Assembly (NCBI RefSeq): GCF_021021415.1
Contig: NZ_JAINWJ010000017.1
Location: 56,219 to 120,218, forward strand
Length of the DNA: 64,000 nt
Origin: Martelella mediterranea
Lineage (GTDB): Bacteria > Pseudomonadota > Alphaproteobacteria > Rhizobiales > Rhizobiaceae
Reading direction: 5' to 3'
Translations under genes and position numbers: made by a program
The notes under the pieces: generated by a model
The model's database searches: none
What the model was told of the DNA's origin: nothing
The model's input: only the letters and a program-made list of their open reading frames with translations
Part shown: piece after piece, positions 59,674 through 64,000 of the stretch
Layout of the letters: each line of letters begins with the position of its first letter
Position numbering within the stretch: the stretch's first letter is position 1

Positions 59674-60302
59674 TGCTTCGCCTTCCGGATGGCTTCGGCA
59701 AGGTCCGCCGTCGCCTGATATGGATCGGGCTGGCCGCAAATGGCCGAAACGACGGCGACTCCGTCGGCCCCGCTTTCGAATGTGGCCGCCACATGCTCCC
59801 CTTTCAACCCGCCAATGGCGACGATCGGCAAGCGGCAGAGGTCGATCATCTCGCGAAGCCCGTGAAAACCGACGGGAAGCGCGTGGTCGGGCTTGGTTCC
59901 GGTCGCGAAGATCGGGCCGGCGCCGATATAGTCGATGCCGGTGGGATCAAAGGCGCGCGCGACATCGAGGCCGTTGACGGAAACACCGAGAAGCTTCTCC
60001 TCGCCGATCAGATGTCGCACCTCCTCGGGATGCGCATCCTCCTGGCCGACATGAACGCCATCGGCATCGATGGCGATCGCGGCCTCGACGTCGTCATTGA
60101 CGATCAGCCGGACGGGCGTGCCGGCCGTCACCTGTTTCAGGGCGAGCCCCATGTCGATGCGCTCGCGCGTCGAGGCGTGTTTCATGCGAAGCTGGACGAT
60201 CGTCGCCCCGCCGGCGATGGCATCCCGCGTGGTGGCGACCATGCCGTAGTCGCCGCAAAGCTTCGGGTCGAGGACGAGATAAAGGGAAAGGTCGAAATTC
60301 AT
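59670..60302 (-). CDS. thiE: Thiamine-phosphate synthase ThiE
   Basis: A 210-residue TIM-barrel enzyme that condenses HMP-PP with THZ-P to thiamine phosphate. The substrate-site motifs LIVNDDVEAAIAIDADGVHVGQED and GVSVNG-like, then GPIFATGTKPDH and VAIGGL, are family typical. Two starts are open: ATG 60308 (MAMNF) and ATG 60302 (MNFDLSLYL). The latter overlaps the thiM stop as ATGA and is preferred. Confidence 0.95.
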   Translation of the reverse strand: MNFDLSLYLVLDPKLCGDYGMVATTRDAIAGGATIVQLRMKHASTRERIDMGLALKQVTAGTPVRLIVNDDVEAAIAIDADGVHVGQEDAHPEEVRHLIGEEKLLGVSVNGLDVARAFDPTGIDYIGAGPIFATGTKPDHALPVGFHGLREMIDLCRLPIVAIGGLKGEHVAATFESGADGVAVVSAICGQPDPYQATADLAEAIRKAKQ

Positions 60303-61093
60303 GGCCATTCGATCTCCGCTTCGCTGGCAAGGGTTTGGGGCGTGACGGCCGCAAGCGCGTCGAGGAAATGGACCTGGAACGAGCCCGGACCTTCCGCCCG
60401 TCCATGCGCGCGGCTGCCGGCGACGCCATAATGGGCAAGCGCTGCAACGGTCGCTTCGAAGGCATCCTCGCGCCATGCGCCGGCATAGCCGCCGACCAGC
60501 GCCGTCAGCGCGCAGCCGAGCGCCGTCACCCGCGGCATCAGCGGCGAGCCGCCGCCGATGCGGGCAACGCGGCTTCCATCGGTCACAAAATCGCGTTCGC
60601 CGGTGACCGCCACCACTATCTTGCGCTCGTTTGCAAGCGTCTTCGCAGTTTCCTCGGCGGCCGCCACGCTGTCGCCGGCGTCAACGCCCTTGCCGGCGCT
60701 GGTGGCGCCCGAAAAGGCGAGGATTTCCGAGGCATTGCCGCGCAGGATCGTGGGCCCGAGATCAAGCAGCTCAAGGGCTGCCCTGGCGCGGAAGCCGGTG
60801 GCGAAATGGGCGACTGGGTCGAGTACCCACGGCGTTTGCTTGCCGTTCGCGGTCTCGATCGCGGCCTTCATGCCGGCAAGCCAGTCGGGGGAAAGCGTGC
60901 CGATATTGATGGTGAGTGCGGACACGATGCCGGCAAATTCGCCGGCCTCCTCTTTGGCGTGGACCATCGCCGGGGAAGCGCCGGCGGCGAGCAGCACATT
61001 GGCCGCGATGTTCATCGCCACATAATTGGTGATGCATTGCGTAAGCGGCGCGTCCGCGCGCATTTTCTCAAGTATGGGGGCGATATCGGCCAT
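60299..61093 (-). CDS. thiM: Hydroxyethylthiazole kinase ThiM
   Basis: A 264-residue ribokinase-like kinase that phosphorylates the thiazole alcohol, a salvage step. The substrate loop PLTQCITNYVAMNIAANVLLAAGASP (residues about 16-41), ILRGNASEILAFSG and the ATP-site block VARIGGGSPLMPRVTALGCALTAL are complete. It is the first gene of the operon, directly behind a TPP riboswitch; thiC is not in the window. Confidence 0.96.
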   Translation of the reverse strand: MADIAPILEKMRADAPLTQCITNYVAMNIAANVLLAAGASPAMVHAKEEAGEFAGIVSALTINIGTLSPDWLAGMKAAIETANGKQTPWVLDPVAHFATGFRARAALELLDLGPTILRGNASEILAFSGATSAGKGVDAGDSVAAAEETAKTLANERKIVVAVTGERDFVTDGSRVARIGGGSPLMPRVTALGCALTALVGGYAGAWREDAFEATVAALAHYGVAGSRAHGRAEGPGSFQVHFLDALAAVTPQTLASEAEIEWP

Positions 61094-61098
61094 CGGCG

Positions 61099-61150
61099 TC
61101 CTCCTTGTTTATCGCGGAGGAACTCGGGCGCCGAAGCAAAGACCCGAGTG
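61099..61150 (-). promoter_or_regulatory. Riboswitch expression platform with occluded ribosome site
   Basis: On the minus strand the thiM ribosome site AAGGAGGA (61099-61106) can be paired by the upstream TCCTCC (61116-61121). The latter instead can pair, as CCTCCGC (61114-61120), with GCGGAGG at the 3' end of the aptamer (61153-61161 region). An ACTCGGG/CCCGAGT hairpin (61122-61150) sits between. This suggests translational control. Confidence 0.5.
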
Positions 61151-61152
61151 AC

Positions 61153-61222
61153 TCCCTCCGCCGGCATGATCCGGATCAGGTTCCAAGGGTACATCTCAGC
61201 CCGCTCTCACGGACGCCCCTGT
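61153..61222 (-). promoter_or_regulatory. TPP riboswitch (THI element)
   Basis: The minus strand reads GGGGCGTCC, then GCGGGCTGAGATGTACCC and GGAACCTGATCCGGATCATG, ending GCCGGCGGAGGGA. These are the universally conserved CUGAGA and ACCUGAUCNGGNUCAUG/CGNCGNAGGGA blocks of the thiamine pyrophosphate aptamer. It begins about 60 bases before thiM. Confidence 0.95.
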
Positions 61223-61274
61223 CGCTCTAGTGGCATTGTTATAACAGAAAAAGCTGCTTCGGAAAGAGGTGGTG

Positions 61275-62060
61275 TTACTCCGGCGAAGGGTCGCGCCACG
61301 CCGTTTCGCCACAGGGCCCGGTGGTCGCCAGAACGGATGCGAGATCGCGATCCTTGGCCGCCTGTTCGACGAAGCGCTGCCGCTCGGGCGAAAGCTGGTC
61401 GGCGAGATTGTCCTGGTTCCAGGCGCGATGCCGAAAAATGAATTCGTCGTCGAACAGGCGCTGTTCCTCGGCTGTCCGCGTGTCCTTCAGGCTTTCCCGC
61501 AGATAGGACAGCACATCCGGGTTCAGCGGCGTCATGCCTTCGCCGTCATCGGTGATGAGAAATGAAAGAAGGGCCGCCTCGCTGCCTCTTGTCGCCGCGT
61601 CTTGCAGGCGCTCCATCAGTGCAGCGAATTCGACTTCGCCCTCCGTCTCCGGGTTACGGGTAAAACGGCCGCAATAGATAAGGTCGCTGTCGGAGAGTTT
61701 TTCCTTCGCAAGCCGGAACATGGCCATCACATATGGCAAGGTCATGCAGGTATTGAGATCGTCGAAAGCACTGTCTGTCTGGATGTATTCGCGCCAGAGT
61801 TCATAGCGTGCCTCTTCTGTTCCCTCGTCTGCGAATGCTGGATAGCGCTTTTCATAGATTTCGTAGTGCCCGCGCAGATAATCACCACAATCGGGAATGC
61901 GGGGATTGTAGTCGAGTTCGGAGGTCGCGAATTCCCATTCCTCGAACGTCATTTCCGGTCTTGTCGGCTGCGGATGCGTTTCGAACGACCATGCAGAGGC
62001 TTCACAGGCGAATACGCTGCACGCCGCGAACGCCATCAACAATCGAGTCATCATACCCAC
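61275..62060 (-). CDS. Hypothetical exported protein
   Basis: A 261-residue protein with a signal peptide (MMTRLLMAFAACSVFACEASAWS; cleavage probably after ASA). The mature part is acidic and probably largely helical, with Cys in DCGDYLRGHYEIYE, NTCMTLPYVMAMF, YCGRFTRNP and GPCGETAW that may form disulfides. YELWREYIQTDSAFDDLN suggests a short helical repeat but no named domain. The second Met (MMTRLL, 62054) is an equal start candidate. It lies alone between the TPP riboswitch and the mmsA terminator. Function unknown. Confidence 0.72.
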   Translation of the reverse strand: MGMMTRLLMAFAACSVFACEASAWSFETHPQPTRPEMTFEEWEFATSELDYNPRIPDCGDYLRGHYEIYEKRYPAFADEGTEEARYELWREYIQTDSAFDDLNTCMTLPYVMAMFRLAKEKLSDSDLIYCGRFTRNPETEGEVEFAALMERLQDAATRGSEAALLSFLITDDGEGMTPLNPDVLSYLRESLKDTRTAEEQRLFDDEFIFRHRAWNQDNLADQLSPERQRFVEQAAKDRDLASVLATTGPCGETAWRDPSPE

Positions 62061-62145
62061 CGGTTCCTGCGAGACACCCGTAAAAGTAGTGACAGGTTAA
62101 CACTGGTATCCGGCTGTAGAAAGATGTGGAGCAACCGCAGAAATA

Positions 62146-62180
62146 CGTGACCTCCGCGCACTCAGGACGCGGAGGTCACG
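62146..62180 (-). terminator. Terminator hairpin after mmsA
   Basis: A perfect 13-base-pair stem (CGTGACCTCCGCG/CGCGGAGGTCACG) with a nine-base loop starts nine bases after the mmsA stop. On the minus strand it is followed by TATTTCT, and on the plus strand by TTTATATATT, so it may work in both directions. Confidence 0.75.
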
Positions 62181-62188
62181 TTTATATA

Positions 62189-63685
<1,497 letters not shown>

Positions 63686-64000
63686 GAGTATTCCTCCGGT
63701 GATGCTGCCTATAAGGCTTTTTGGATTTTGAAGCCATCGATCTCCCCGGTTGAGGGCAAGGCTCTTGTCCATGGCCTTTCCGCATAGCCCCCCAATCTTC
63801 TCGCCCCGGAGGGGAGAGATGTCGCGACAGCGACAGTGAGGGGGGAGTTTCTCCCCACGGAGGCCCTCACGGTTTCAAATGCTGCTTCACCCTCACTGCC
63901 CCTTTCGGGGCATCTCTCCCGCAAGCGGGAGAGAGTATTGGGAGCAAGCCGCATGGCCAAATGCAATTTCCCTGCCTTCAATGGGAAAGATCAATGCTGT
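63686..64000. other. Upstream region of mmsA, extending to the window edge
   Basis: This 315-base stretch contains an inverted pair of REP-like palindromes (63787-63952) and the mmsA promoter area. It has no convincing gene; the open frame through the repeats is repeat-encoded. The neighbouring mmsA regulator often found in this position is not visible. Confidence 0.4.
63787..63952. repeat. Inverted pair of REP-like palindromic units (BIME-like)
   Basis: The left unit reads CCCAATCTT, a CTCGCCCC/GGGGAGAG hairpin, then TGTCGC/GCGACA, then AGTGAGGG. The right unit is its inverted relative: CCCTCACTG, a CCCCTTTCGGGG hairpin, CAT, a CTCTCCCGC/GCGGGAGAG hairpin, then TATTGGG. The shared CCCTCA and C/G-rich paired hairpins link them to the palindromes inside ileS. 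Confidence 0.8.

Noticed and set aside
63709..63981. Open frame across the repeats at the right edge, with sequence like LSRLRERCPERGSEGE
   Set aside because: The translation is the typical product of the palindromic repeats themselves, with no ribosome site and no domain.

Overview
The window is high-GC DNA from an alphaproteobacterium, most likely order Hyphomicrobiales (Rhizobiales), Rhizobiaceae-like. Supporting evidence: a compact glgP-glgB-glgC-glgA-pgm-glgX operon, a hemP-hmuSTUV haem operon behind a TGA-N9-TCA (RirA-type) iron box, a soxBDAG sarcosine oxidase operon, a Rhizobium etli-type asparaginase and an OhrR/Ohr pair. Almost all of it is ordinary chromosomal gene content. I see no tRNA or rRNA, prophage, CRISPR array or transposase gene.

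Layout. 1-7 kb: end of a probable ribF, ileS carrying an in-frame palindromic repeat insertion, a lipoprotein, a GNAT acetyltransferase, tadA, an RluB/RsuA-type pseudouridine synthase with a long basic tail, and rsmD. 7-14.5 kb: hmuVUTS-hemP, a small exported protein, tonB with a long cytoplasmic N-terminus, a TPR lipoprotein and rpsU. 14.9-20.8 kb: soxB, an Asp-nucleophile alpha/beta hydrolase, soxD, soxA and soxG. 20.8-33.4 kb (minus strand): the glycogen operon, followed by a MaoC hydratase and a DUF2332 protein. 33.7-40.5 kb (minus): transglutaminase, fused circularly permuted ATP-grasp/alpha-E, and transglutaminase/DUF2126, a predicted peptide-ligase locus. 40.6-44.3 kb (minus): a TetR-MFP-ABC ATPase-permease operon behind a perfect palindromic operator. 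44.5-51.5 kb: a free-standing adenine-deaminase C-terminal domain, an orphan TRAP binding protein, a ferredoxin-reductase-like flavoprotein, a LacI regulator, a structured repeat element, cysH and a ClC transporter. 51.9-58.7 kb: hdeD-like, quinone oxidoreductase and asparaginase genes, ohrR/ohr, a class IV aminotransferase, a GNAT and two cytochromes c. 58.9-64 kb (minus): thiM-thiE-thiD under a TPP riboswitch, an exported unknown and mmsA, ending in REP-like palindromes.

Most unusual: (1) a roughly 272-bp element with 25-bp perfect terminal inverted repeats lies exactly between two convergent genes, lacI-type and cysH. It supplies the stop codon of both and can fold into a three-way junction. 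(2) An inverted pair of REP/BIME-like palindromes sits in frame inside the essential gene ileS and is translated as about 40 extra residues. (3) An epoxide-hydrolase/dehalogenase-type hydrolase is embedded in the sarcosine oxidase operon. (4) An adenine-deaminase C-terminal domain exists without its catalytic barrel. (5) The ATP-grasp/alpha-E/transglutaminase locus is of unknown product.
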